Shown in pieces: positions 1 through 7,792 of a stretch of DNA of 39,880 bases. Numbering within the stretch: position 1 is the first letter of the stretch; each line of letters begins with the position of its first letter. A program made the translations under genes and the position numbers. The notes beneath the pieces are model-generated. The model made no database searches, was not told the origin of the DNA, and worked only from the letters and a program-made list of their open reading frames with translations. Source of the stretch: Candidatus Poribacteria bacterium (GTDB lineage: Bacteria; Poribacteria; WGA-4E; WGA-3G); assembly GCA_021295715.1 (NCBI GenBank), contig JAGWBV010000031.1, positions 1 through 39,880 of the forward strand, written 5' to 3'.

Positions 1-1
1 A

Positions 2-2173
2 TACGGTTTCAGTTGGGAGGATTCGGTAATGACAATCGGGGGGTGTGTCAGTCCTCCAAGACTTGCCTATTCGCTCGGTGTTGAGGCGAGTAGGTTGATC
101 GCCGACAAAACGCCATTTGGAAAGGCGACAGGGATTCTTTTTGACGGAGATGGATTCCCGTTTTTCTTCGGTATCTGGGCAATGAAAATACTCGGATTTG
201 CGTCAGAAGCGGCGGAGATATTCGCGGAAGTCGAGCGACAATTTTGCGAAAACGTCCAAGCAGAGGAACCCATTGACATCGCGAGGGTTTACGAGCAACG
301 CTATCGCAAACCGATCTGGATACTGAAAACGCTACTCGAAAAATATGGTGGCGACCTGTTTGTCCGGTTCGCCGAGGTGTTGTCGGAAAAGCCAAGCGAC
401 ACAGAAAAGAATATGCCGCACGCAACTTTTTCACCAGTGGATAGACTCATCTATTACCTCAGTCGAGTGGTAGGTGAGGACCTGTTTCCATGGTTTGAAG
501 AGATCGGGACGACCGTCCATCCGCTTCCATTGTTGCCGAATGACAGCGACGAGTTTGTGACGGAAGTCCGTAAGCACCTCAACAGAATGGTTCGTGACAC
601 AAACATAGATACAAGCGACAGAATTGATGCAATCGATAGCCTTCTGGAGATCGCTGACGAATCTGAGCATAGCATTTCAGCATTAGTTGCTAAACTGGAC
701 ACGGGAGATAAATACGAACGACTGATTGCAACGGCAAAACTGATTAGCAACTGCGATGACCGAGGGGGGAAAGCACTTAAAGAACTGACGACTGAAACGG
801 GGGATGATGGATTTATAGCGATGGCGGTGCTGATGTTGGTTCGTAATGGTCGGAGCGGCGAGATCATAGATCGACTCATAGAGATTGCACCACATCAAGA
901 TTATAGGTACCAACTTGAAACTGGATACTTGCTTGCCAAAATCGATCATCCAGCCGCCAAAGTGTTCTCTTATGAAGAGCTTAGGGATAAAAATGGCACA
1001 CCTCTCCTAACGATGGATGTCAAACGCAATGTGGAAACGATGGATGTCAAACGCGATACAAACTTACATCTCCACCCGATTGTCGCAGGCTATCGTGTCG
1101 CCATCTGCAATTTACATCTCCATACACATCATTTTCCGCACAATACCCACGCTCCCGGCACGTATATAGGATGGGTGCATACCGCTCCCAAATATCGTCG
1201 AAGGGGATTGTCGCGGTGGGTATTCGGGGCATCAATGTCGCATGAACTGGTCCGCCGGTACTCTTGTGTCTCTCTTCACACTGGCACGCGCAACACTGCC
1301 CATGGGATGTACAGGAGTTTTGGGTTCGTTGATGGGTTAGTGGGACGGGAATTCACCAAAGCGTTGCGGCACGAACAGACAAAAGTGGTCGAGGGCGCAG
1401 TTGTCCGTCCTTACACGCTTGGGGATGAAGTTGAGATGGCAAGGGTTCTCAAGGCATTTTATGCCGACCGGGTGGAACGCAGACCGAGACGCGTCGAAAG
1501 ACACAGAACGTCGGAAACTCGGTTGATTTATCTCGCCGAGAAAGATGGGGAGCTGCTTGGGTATGTGCAAGCGCAATGCGAGAAGGAAAAGAATGTCTCA
1601 ATCTCCGAATTCTGTCTTAAACCACAACCTTCCGAAAATTCCACACACCCGGAAGGTTTCCTTGAGGAGGTCGGTGCTGCACTGCTCTGCGCGTTGCATA
1701 ACGAACTGGTGAAGCGTGAATATAAACGGATTCGCTACTATCCGGAAGCAGAAGGCGACGCGGATCACATCAAAACGCTGTTTCACAACTTTGGGTACAC
1801 ATCGGAAGCAGATTGGGTATGGATGTTCAAGATTATCAATCTGCCGATGCTACTTGGTGAACTTTCACCATTACTTTCAAAACGACTGAACGAGAGCGAT
1901 GATTACAAGGGTTGGCAAGGAACAATCAGTATCAAAGGATCGGAACATCGGGCAAGTCTTATCATCAAAGACAGTGAAATTCGCGTATCGGCGGAGGTCT
2001 CAGCAGATACTGGGCTTTGCCTCTCCACAGACGATGATACGCTCACTCAGTTCATTTTGGGAGCCGTCACACCCTACGAAGCATATCTACAGAACCAATT
2101 ACACATTGCGCCGACAGTTAACGATTCGGTAATAGGTCTGTTGGGGACGCTTTTCCCTTCACACCGACGATAA
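2..2173 (+). CDS. Composite protein: unrecognised N-terminal/HEAT-like region, tandem GNAT domains, SCP2-like tail (5' partial)
   Basis: The frame is open to the left edge. An ATG at 29 has a GGGAGG eight bases upstream, but the residues before it read smoothly (YGFSWEDSV), so the gene may begin outside the window. Counting from the ATG at 29, residues 1-200 are unrecognised, and 200-310 are helical and HEAT-like. About 350-450 form a GNAT acetyltransferase with the acetyl-CoA loop YRRRGLSR. About 455-600 form a second, degenerate GNAT, and the last 110 residues resemble the SCP2-like tail of Eis-type acetyltransferases. GNAT-GNAT-SCP2 is a known architecture; its fusion to the N-terminal half is unusual. 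The join, near residues 328-365, carries short direct repeats, so two genes may have been spliced together. The acetylated substrate cannot be predicted. The domain assignment is family recognition; the fusion history is inference. Confidence 0.7.
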   Translation, partial: YGFSWEDSVMTIGGCVSPPRLAYSLGVEASRLIADKTPFGKATGILFDGDGFPFFFGIWAMKILGFASEAAEIFAEVERQFCENVQAEEPIDIARVYEQRYRKPIWILKTLLEKYGGDLFVRFAEVLSEKPSDTEKNMPHATFSPVDRLIYYLSRVVGEDLFPWFEEIGTTVHPLPLLPNDSDEFVTEVRKHLNRMVRDTNIDTSDRIDAIDSLLEIADESEHSISALVAKLDTGDKYERLIATAKLISNCDDRGGKALKELTTETGDDGFIAMAVLMLVRNGRSGEIIDRLIEIAPHQDYRYQLETGYLLAKIDHPAAKVFSYEELRDKNGTPLLTMDVKRNVETMDVKRDTNLHLHPIVAGYRVAICNLHLHTHHFPHNTHAPGTYIGWVHTAPKYRRRGLSRWVFGASMSHELVRRYSCVSLHTGTRNTAHGMYRSFGFVDGLVGREFTKALRHEQTKVVEGAVVRPYTLGDEVEMARVLKAFYADRVERRPRRVERHRTSETRLIYLAEKDGELLGYVQAQCEKEKNVSISEFCLKPQPSENSTHPEGFLEEVGAALLCALHNELVKREYKRIRYYPEAEGDADHIKTLFHNFGYTSEADWVWMFKIINLPMLLGELSPLLSKRLNESDDYKGWQGTISIKGSEHRASLIIKDSEIRVSAEVSADTGLCLSTDDDTLTQFILGAVTPYEAYLQNQLHIAPTVNDSVIGLLGTLFPSHRR
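1009..1122 (+). repeat. Short tandem direct repeats at a domain junction
   Basis: AACGATGGATGTCAAACGC occurs at 1009-1027 and again at 1036-1054, an exact 27-base (nine-codon) offset that gives TMDVKR twice. TTACATCTCCA occurs at 1064-1074 and 1112-1122, giving NLHLH twice. Both pairs are in frame and sit between the HEAT-like and GNAT parts of the host gene. Confidence 0.85.
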
Positions 2174-2182
2174 TAGAATAGT

Positions 2183-2258
2183 TGTCAGCAGTCAGCAAAG
2201 AAGTTAACGACCGATGGTTTCCGATACACTGACAGCCAATTGCTGATAGCCGATAGCC
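2183..2258. repeat. Dispersed CAGTCAGC-type inverted repeat, intergenic copy
   Basis: The left arm GTCAGCAGTCAGC (2184-2196) and the right arm TGCTGATAGCCGATAGCC (2241-2258) are made of the same short unit in opposite orientation. They flank a core containing ACCGATGGTT. The element lies just after the stop at 2173 and just before the end of the opposing gene at 2261. Related copies occur at 22000, 22200 and 25038, with single arms at 31759 and 38664. Confidence 0.75.
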
Positions 2259-2260
2259 AT

Positions 2261-2734
2261 TTAGAAACCCATCATTGCTCGCACAAACGTTGTAGTACTG
2301 GTTGTCCGTTCAAACAAATGGGTGGTTCTCCGGTAACCTGCCAGAATGACGATGTAGAAGCCGAGCCATTTGCCTCTGTTGATGGCTTGGACCCCAAGAA
2401 TACGGGTTCGCAAGTCAGGGCGGTAGAGGTTTGGAACGTCAGTGTCATCTGAGAAATTTTGTAGATAGTTCTTGAAGTTTTTATCCCGGTTGGAAAACTT
2501 CCGATATTGGAATCCCCCAATGATATTTAATCTCGGTGTAAACTGATAATCAAGACGCACACCAAGAATATCCTCTCGGCTTCGACGATTGAATCGCAAA
2601 TATTCCACCGGTTCAGCATCGGTTGGGAGAAACAGGTCGGGAGGGCGAATGCGCGTATGGCATTCGCCAAGATGTTTTTGGAATTTCCTCGGCACTTCAG
2701 TCAAGAAATTTATGATGCTTTCAAATCGCTTCAT
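2261..2734 (-). CDS. C-terminal fragment of an outer-membrane beta-barrel protein (probable remnant)
   Basis: This 157-residue frame has no signal peptide. Its first 40 residues look unlike a real N-terminus and include a palindrome-encoded stretch. From about residue 55 it shows alternating beta-strand sequence (LGVRLDYQFTPRLNIIGGFQ) and it ends in GF, the terminal aromatic residue typical of BAM-assembled barrels. The start codon overlaps the stop of the upstream WD40 gene as ATGA, so it could be translated by coupling. A full-length barrel of this general kind follows another propeller gene at 25130. Reading (inference): the 3' end of a decayed barrel gene that once followed the propeller. 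A short functional barrel-like protein is less likely, because 157 residues without an export signal could not reach the outer membrane. Confidence 0.5.
   Translation of the reverse strand: MKRFESIINFLTEVPRKFQKHLGECHTRIRPPDLFLPTDAEPVEYLRFNRRSREDILGVRLDYQFTPRLNIIGGFQYRKFSNRDKNFKNYLQNFSDDTDVPNLYRPDLRTRILGVQAINRGKWLGFYIVILAGYRRTTHLFERTTSTTTFVRAMMGF
2644..2668. repeat. Perfect 9-bp palindrome inside the barrel fragment
   Basis: GGCGAATGC (2644-2652) and GCATTCGCC (2660-2668) pair perfectly around a seven-base loop. The palindrome lies inside the N-terminal part of the barrel fragment, where the coding sequence does not look like a protein domain. This suggests an inserted repeat. Confidence 0.7.
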
Positions 2735-5040
2735 TTCCGAATAAGCATTTTACGGGTTGTTGAATAGTCGCCAGCATGAATCGTGTAGAGATAGACGCCG
2801 CTGCTCACAGGTTCTCCCACTTGATTACGTCCATCCCAATAGATTGCTTGTGCCTGTGAAGAATAGTCGCCTGCAGGCACCGTCCCCAGAGGTAAGCGAC
2901 GCACCAATTGACCTGCGGAATTATGAATATAGATCGTGACGCGGCTTTCATTTGCGAGTTGAAAGGGGATCCAGGTTTCTGGATTGAAGGGGTTGGGAAA
3001 GTTTTGTAGAAGTTGATTCCGTTTCACTGCTCCCAACGTCACAATTCGCTTGCCGTGTGGTGTAACAACAGTCTTTGAAGGTAGGAGTGCCTTTGCATCC
3101 CAAATCTGGATTTGTCCTGTATCGGCATACGAAAGGAGTATAGAGCCATCTCGACTGATGGCAAGCGGATCTGGAATAGGTGAGTGCTCAATCGGTGTTT
3201 CTGTTTTCCAATCCCAGATTTGGAGGTTGCGATCTTGACTGGCGAAAAGATAACGCCCTTCTGGGGTAAAGTGCGCTGGAAATCCTGCCGCCACTGTTTT
3301 TAGAAGTTGGGGACCGTCCGGCAGAAGTCTCCATATTTGCGTCTCTTGGGTTCTCGGAACTGCCAGCAGAAGCGAATCATCGGTATCAGATCCAAAAGCG
3401 AGTCTTGACTGGCTGGAGAGTTCTGGCACCTGCCATGCGTATTGGAAAACGAAGGTGTCTCCCTCACGTTTCCACAACAGCACCCAATCCTGGTTGTCAT
3501 CTGTGCGAGTGGAAGCTGCTAAATATTCGTCGTTTTCACTGAAAGTGAACAGTGAACTGATATCAATATCGGGGTCGCCTTTTGTGGTGGGTCTCTGAGG
3601 TTTTTCTGGTTTTTCGAGATCGAAGAGGAAAATTGACTTGAATCCCCGCGCGGCGACCCATCTTCCTGTTGAACTGAAAGCGATATCAGAATACCCAGAA
3701 CTATACGAAAATTGGGTCTCAACTTTGCCGGTCTGGAGGTTGCGGACCTCAATCCACGGATCGCGACCGATAGCGAGTTTCTGTCCGTCGGGAGATATTG
3801 CGGATTCTCGGAAAAGACCTCGTTCGGCAGAAACAAGTAATTGCATCTGTTGTGAAGGGATATCCCATGTCTTAATAAAGTATGGAGTGACCGAAACAAA
3901 AGTCTGACCGTTAGCACTCAACGCATCATTCCAGCTATGGACGAAATCAGCCCAGACGTTCAATGGTTGCTTGCTTTCGATACTCCACAACACAACAGCA
4001 TCCCAGTAGTGCAGAAGCATAGTTTTCCCTTCTGGTGAAAGTGCTGCTGCCTTCAAGAAGTAAAAATCGTCGCCGAACGCATCAAGTTGTTTTCCAGACG
4101 CAACATCCCAGACGCGGACTTGGTCATCCCAGCCTTGCCAAGGTTCGCCGCCAGACCGGTTCAATGTACCCGTCTGAACCGCAACGTACAGGTGTCGACT
4201 GTTTGGACTAAACACCACATCAGAAATTCTGCTGATACCACTTTCTTCTTGCCATAAGAGCTGCTGCGTGTCTATATCCCAAACGTAAACATCATTCCAG
4301 TCTTTTTCATACGTTGCGAGGAGTGTTCCATCGGGACTAATAACCGCATCCTCGACCCAGTTCCCGGTGTGTCCTTCAAAATGCCCTTCCAAGCGGCGCG
4401 TTGTGACGTTCCACAATTCGAGGTCTGGACGCGCTGAGGCGACGATGAGATAGCGACCATCTGGTGTAAATACTGAAGCCTGATCTCGTGGAAAGAATGA
4501 GCAAGTTCTGCCGCCGCTGCTGAAATGGCATTGCTCCCATGGACGGCGTTGACCGATCATTTTTCCTCTAAATGCTCCGATTTCCCAGTTCCATAGATGA
4601 ATTTCGTCGTTGAAAGAGACGGCAAACAGTGACCCTATTGGACTGAATGTAGCAACCTCTATCCGGGCAGGAATCTCCCATTCGGATACCTGCTCACGGA
4701 CGATGGTATCCCAAATGTTTAGGGTCGTTATCTTTGAATCAGGGGAAAAATTCAGGATCGCCAGATGTTCGGCTGTTGGACTGAACACGACATCGCTAAC
4801 ATAAGCTCGCTCGCCGAATTCGTCAATGATGGCTCCGGTATCTGCATCGATTATCTGAATGTGTGATAGGACGGCGCGCAAGATGTTTCCATGGGGGAGA
4901 AAAGCGTGATGTTCTGGAAAGGGTTGCCCAATTGTGCCGATAGGTTCGATCGCAAGCACAACGTGGGGCGTACAGATAATGCTAATCAGGGCAATATAGA
5001 CTTGCAAACTTCTTCTTACGAGGGTGATGCGCGTTTTCAT
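2731..5040 (-). CDS. Secreted WD40 beta-propeller protein with C-terminal FlgD-like / T9SS-type domain
   Basis: 769 residues. The start has GGAGG six bases upstream. Residues 1-30 are a signal peptide (basic start, hydrophobic core, VVLA/IEP cleavage region). About 35-670 hold many WD40-type blades recognisable by ISPDGxxLA and VWDIxTxQ segments, such as SPDGTLLATYE and VWDIDTQQLLW. The final ~93 residues form a FlgD-like Ig domain beginning with NFPNPFNPETWIPFQL and ending in SSGVYLYTIHAGDYSTTRKM, as in proteins carrying type IX-like C-terminal sorting or anchoring domains. The likely location is cell surface or extracellular, acting as a protein-interaction scaffold. The ligand is unknown. 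It is downstream of the LamG gene on the same strand (102-base gap) and overlaps the barrel fragment by four bases. Confidence 0.85.
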   Translation of the reverse strand: MKTRITLVRRSLQVYIALISIICTPHVVLAIEPIGTIGQPFPEHHAFLPHGNILRAVLSHIQIIDADTGAIIDEFGERAYVSDVVFSPTAEHLAILNFSPDSKITTLNIWDTIVREQVSEWEIPARIEVATFSPIGSLFAVSFNDEIHLWNWEIGAFRGKMIGQRRPWEQCHFSSGGRTCSFFPRDQASVFTPDGRYLIVASARPDLELWNVTTRRLEGHFEGHTGNWVEDAVISPDGTLLATYEKDWNDVYVWDIDTQQLLWQEESGISRISDVVFSPNSRHLYVAVQTGTLNRSGGEPWQGWDDQVRVWDVASGKQLDAFGDDFYFLKAAALSPEGKTMLLHYWDAVVLWSIESKQPLNVWADFVHSWNDALSANGQTFVSVTPYFIKTWDIPSQQMQLLVSAERGLFRESAISPDGQKLAIGRDPWIEVRNLQTGKVETQFSYSSGYSDIAFSSTGRWVAARGFKSIFLFDLEKPEKPQRPTTKGDPDIDISSLFTFSENDEYLAASTRTDDNQDWVLLWKREGDTFVFQYAWQVPELSSQSRLAFGSDTDDSLLLAVPRTQETQIWRLLPDGPQLLKTVAAGFPAHFTPEGRYLFASQDRNLQIWDWKTETPIEHSPIPDPLAISRDGSILLSYADTGQIQIWDAKALLPSKTVVTPHGKRIVTLGAVKRNQLLQNFPNPFNPETWIPFQLANESRVTIYIHNSAGQLVRRLPLGTVPAGDYSSQAQAIYWDGRNQVGEPVSSGVYLYTIHAGDYSTTRKMLIRK

Positions 5041-5142
5041 GAGAAACCTCCAAGTCCTTGGGTGATGGTGTGAATAGATGAGGGAAATTCATAAAAAATA
5101 CACGATGGTTCAGATGGCGATTTAGGCTCGTCTTAGAACGGT

Positions 5143-5934
5143 TTACCGCTTGAGATGTCCCCATGTGGTTACGAGTTTTTTCTCTGCGTCAACGGTTAAC
5201 CCATCGATAACCCCGCTTCTCCAGAGATGATGTCCATTCCCAGATGCATCTTTGAAACGGCTTAATTGCGGCGGTTCATCGAAGTGCCAGAGGGAAATCG
5301 TATGTTTATCGACCTCGAACTTCCCTTTCGGTACCTCCCATTTCGGTCCAACATATCGCACGACATTGGAAATTCGCACCTCATCGATATACCCACGTAG
5401 TTTCACATTATCACCGATGAAATGACTCCGATTTTTATTTTGGGGTATGATGCCGCCAATGCGAAGCGGCTTATTTGACTTGATGAGATGACCTCTCGGA
5501 CAGCACCAATTGCCACCCTCACCGTTAAGCCCCATTCCTGCGGATGCATCGTAAATCGCTGTGACGTGCATCCATTCCTTTACAGGTAAATCGAAGCCTC
5601 CGGTTGTCAATGACCCCGCTGCGCCCTCGGCATATCCCCATGCGCCCAATGAAGCATTAGCACCGTGAATAACCAAATTGAATCGTCCTTCCTGACCAAT
5701 GATTGACCAGAAGGTTTCACGGACCGGTAGCTCTTCAAAATAGATCCATGCTTCGGCGGTCAATCCCTCAAACTGTTCATCGGGAAACCACGCCTCGATA
5801 GTAGCGACAAAATCGTGTGTTTCATCCAATCTCAGTATGCCACCGCCTGCAGGTGACGGGGGTGGCAATGCTTTGGCACTTAATGGAATGAATGCCAGCG
5901 CAAAGAGATATGTAAGGATGTGTCGGTATATCAT
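5143..5934 (-). CDS. Secreted LamG-like (concanavalin A-fold) domain protein
   Basis: 263 residues. AAGGAG lies seven bases before the ATG and overlaps the stop region of the preceding lipoprotein gene, so the two are translationally linked (2-base gap). Residues 1-22 are a signal peptide. About 30-220 form a LamG-like jellyroll: LTAEAWIYFEE, the EWMHVTAIYDAS strand, LRIGGI and GYIDEVRISNVVRY are hallmarks of the Laminin_G_3 family. The end of the protein is LVTTWGHLKR, a short motif echoed at the end of the TolB-like protein at 6808. The likely role is extracellular carbohydrate or protein binding; no catalytic residues are seen. Confidence 0.85.
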   Translation of the reverse strand: MIYRHILTYLFALAFIPLSAKALPPPSPAGGGILRLDETHDFVATIEAWFPDEQFEGLTAEAWIYFEELPVRETFWSIIGQEGRFNLVIHGANASLGAWGYAEGAAGSLTTGGFDLPVKEWMHVTAIYDASAGMGLNGEGGNWCCPRGHLIKSNKPLRIGGIIPQNKNRSHFIGDNVKLRGYIDEVRISNVVRYVGPKWEVPKGKFEVDKHTISLWHFDEPPQLSRFKDASGNGHHLWRSGVIDGLTVDAEKKLVTTWGHLKR

Positions 5935-5936
5935 TT

Positions 5937-6329
5937 TTAATCTCCTTTATCCGCAACCGTATAGAATTGAACCTTTTCAATGCGACCGGCTCCCGTCATT
6001 GCGTGTTTTATAATTTTGACAGCATTAGTCCTGGCGATAAGTGGAATTTCATAGGGGAACTGAATTCCGCCCGGTACTTTCTTAGCGGGTGCCCATCGAT
6101 TTCTCTTATCACGCACGTGAATTTTGATGTTCCGGATTTTGCCAGAGCCAAGAAGCACAATTTTCCGAATGTTTGCTCTTTCTGGAAGCGAATAAATTTC
6201 TCCGTGGAAAGTTGCCTTTTCTTTTACATCGCGATCGATGAGAATATACGTCTGCTCCGTTAGCAGTGCCGCACAGCCAATTTGTGACAAACAAGCAAGT
6301 ATAAAGAGTAAGCATCTCCATCTGTTCAT
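5937..6329 (-). CDS. Small putative lipoprotein of unknown function
   Basis: The chosen ATG at 6329 has AAGGAG seven bases upstream. The longer frame reaching 6479 has a non-protein-like N-terminus. The product is 130 residues. It begins MNRWRCLLFILACLSQIGC, a hydrophobic signal with a cysteine after glycine; the -3 residue is Gln rather than Leu, so the lipobox is relaxed. The mature part contains basic, beta-rich segments (IRKIVLLGSGKIRNIKIHVR) that I cannot place in a family. It leads a same-strand group with the LamG and WD40 genes, with 2- and 102-base gaps. A strong hairpin at 6368-6414 lies in its leader. Confidence 0.65.
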   Translation of the reverse strand: MNRWRCLLFILACLSQIGCAALLTEQTYILIDRDVKEKATFHGEIYSLPERANIRKIVLLGSGKIRNIKIHVRDKRNRWAPAKKVPGGIQFPYEIPLIARTNAVKIIKHAMTGAGRIEKVQFYTVADKGD

Positions 6330-6367
6330 GATTGTTCTCCTTACACACGGTTTTCGGATTGATAGGT

Positions 6368-6414
6368 GGAGCGATGCAGCAATTGAGATATGGGAAAACC
6401 TATTGCATCGCTCC
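6368..6414 (-). promoter_or_regulatory. Perfect 11-bp inverted repeat upstream of the lipoprotein gene
   Basis: GGAGCGATGCA (6368-6378) and TGCATCGCTCC (6404-6414) pair perfectly around a 25-base loop, ending 38 bases before the start at 6329. There is no U-tract, so it is not a simple terminator. It could be a leader structure, an operator or a repeat element. Confidence 0.5.
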
Positions 6415-6479
6415 GTATTTTCCAAGGAGGTAGGCTCTCCCGATTGGTTCACAGTATTAAAAGCATGAGCAATTTTCAT

Positions 6480-6807
6480 GCCAAAGGCAATTCAGGTGAG
6501 AAATCGGTTTAAAGGCAGTTTTCTCGCCACGCTACCAGAAAGAATATATTTAAGTGTTCAATTTATGGACAGTTTTGTTCAAAACTGAGGAAGGTACTGC
6601 GGTGGGAAACCCAGTTAACATTCTGGGTTTTATAAGGCTATTCGTAATAGGACTTACACATTTCCTCAAAGTCCCCCTGATAAGAGCGGATATAGGGGTT
6701 GAGGATTGAGAGAGAAAAATAAAACGAAACACTCTCACCGTAAGGAATTTACAGCAAAGTATTTCGTTTCTCTGTTCAACCGCACAAACTGCGGCATTCT
6801 TTAGATT
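6480..6807. other. Gene-free interval with a probable dispersed repeat
   Basis: No convincing coding frame is present. GGACTTACACATTTCCTCAA (6651-6670) followed by AGTCCCCCTGATAAG resembles a dispersed intergenic repeat seen in repeat-rich environmental genomes. This is recognition only, and no second full copy is visible in the window. Confidence 0.35.
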
Positions 6808-7767
6808 CTATTGCACGAAATGGGGCGTATTTCGCTTAAGCATGCCCCAGAGCACCATCTGTGTATTCTCGCTTGGTGAAACACCAAACGCCGATGGCAC
6901 CCATGCGGGGGAAAATTCCAGTCCCGGATCTTCTGTCAGTTTTCGGAGTCCACCACCTGCTGCACGAATGAGATAGATGTCTTTATTTCCGTCTTGAACG
7001 GATACATAGGCGACCCACTGACCGTCAGGCGATCCAGCGGGTTCTTCGCAAATTTGTCCGGCATCCGTCAATTTCTTCGGATTTTCTCCATCAACATCCA
7101 CGGCAAACAGTGTCGGAACTTTTACGCCGCCCAGCTTCTCGCTGGAAAAATAAATTTGTTTTCCGTTGGAAGCCCAAGTGGGACTTGTTGCTGAAACTTG
7201 TGTGAGTGCTCTTTGTTTGCCACCATCAGTGCTCATGACATGGATGCCGCCGATGCCGTCCTGCGTGGAACGAAACGCGATCCATTCGCCATCCGGGGAC
7301 CATGCAGGCGTTGAATTGTGTCCGCCCTTGTTTGTGAGTCTCTGAACTTTCTTGCCGTTCACGTCCATTATGTAGATGTCAGTGTCCGCGGCATGGTCGC
7401 GCGCTTGGTTGGATGCGAAGGCGATCCATTTGCCATCCGGTGACCATGCCGGATTGATATCGGTAGCGCGATGGTTTGTCAGCCGCCGAGGTTCCTTCGT
7501 ATTTATATCCATCACGTAAATTTCTGGATTCCCATCCCTGTCTGAAACGTAGGCAAAAGCGCGACCGTCTGGAGACCACGTCGGCGAGAAGTCATCTGAC
7601 GGGTGATTGGTTAAGTTGGCGAGATTCTTACCGTTTATATCCATCATATAGATGTCAAGGTTTCCTGTCCTACCAGAGGTGAAAGAAACCCTACTGCTAC
7701 CCCAAACGTTCATTATCAACAGACTGCTCTCAAACAGTAAAACTGACAAAATTAATATTCGTCTCAT
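6808..7767 (-). CDS. Exported TolB-type (PD40) beta-propeller protein
   Basis: 319 residues from the ATG at 7767. A TTG three bases further upstream is better spaced from AGGAG (8 versus 11 bases), so the start is uncertain by one codon. Residues 1-24 form a signal peptide. Six PD40 blades follow, with the repeating pattern WSPDGxxIAFxSxRxGxxDIYxMDxxG (for example WSPDGKWIAFASNQ and DGNPEIYVMDI). TolB-like propellers mediate periplasmic or surface protein contacts, but no partner is evident here. The C-terminus contains NTQMVLWGMLKR, similar to the end of the LamG protein at 5143. It lies 25 bases downstream of the Ycf48-like gene, probably co-transcribed. Confidence 0.85.
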   Translation of the reverse strand: MRRILILSVLLFESSLLIMNVWGSSRVSFTSGRTGNLDIYMMDINGKNLANLTNHPSDDFSPTWSPDGRAFAYVSDRDGNPEIYVMDINTKEPRRLTNHRATDINPAWSPDGKWIAFASNQARDHAADTDIYIMDVNGKKVQRLTNKGGHNSTPAWSPDGEWIAFRSTQDGIGGIHVMSTDGGKQRALTQVSATSPTWASNGKQIYFSSEKLGGVKVPTLFAVDVDGENPKKLTDAGQICEEPAGSPDGQWVAYVSVQDGNKDIYLIRAAGGGLRKLTEDPGLEFSPAWVPSAFGVSPSENTQMVLWGMLKRNTPHFVQ

Positions 7768-7792
7768 CAATAAGACTTCTCCTGAATCGAAT

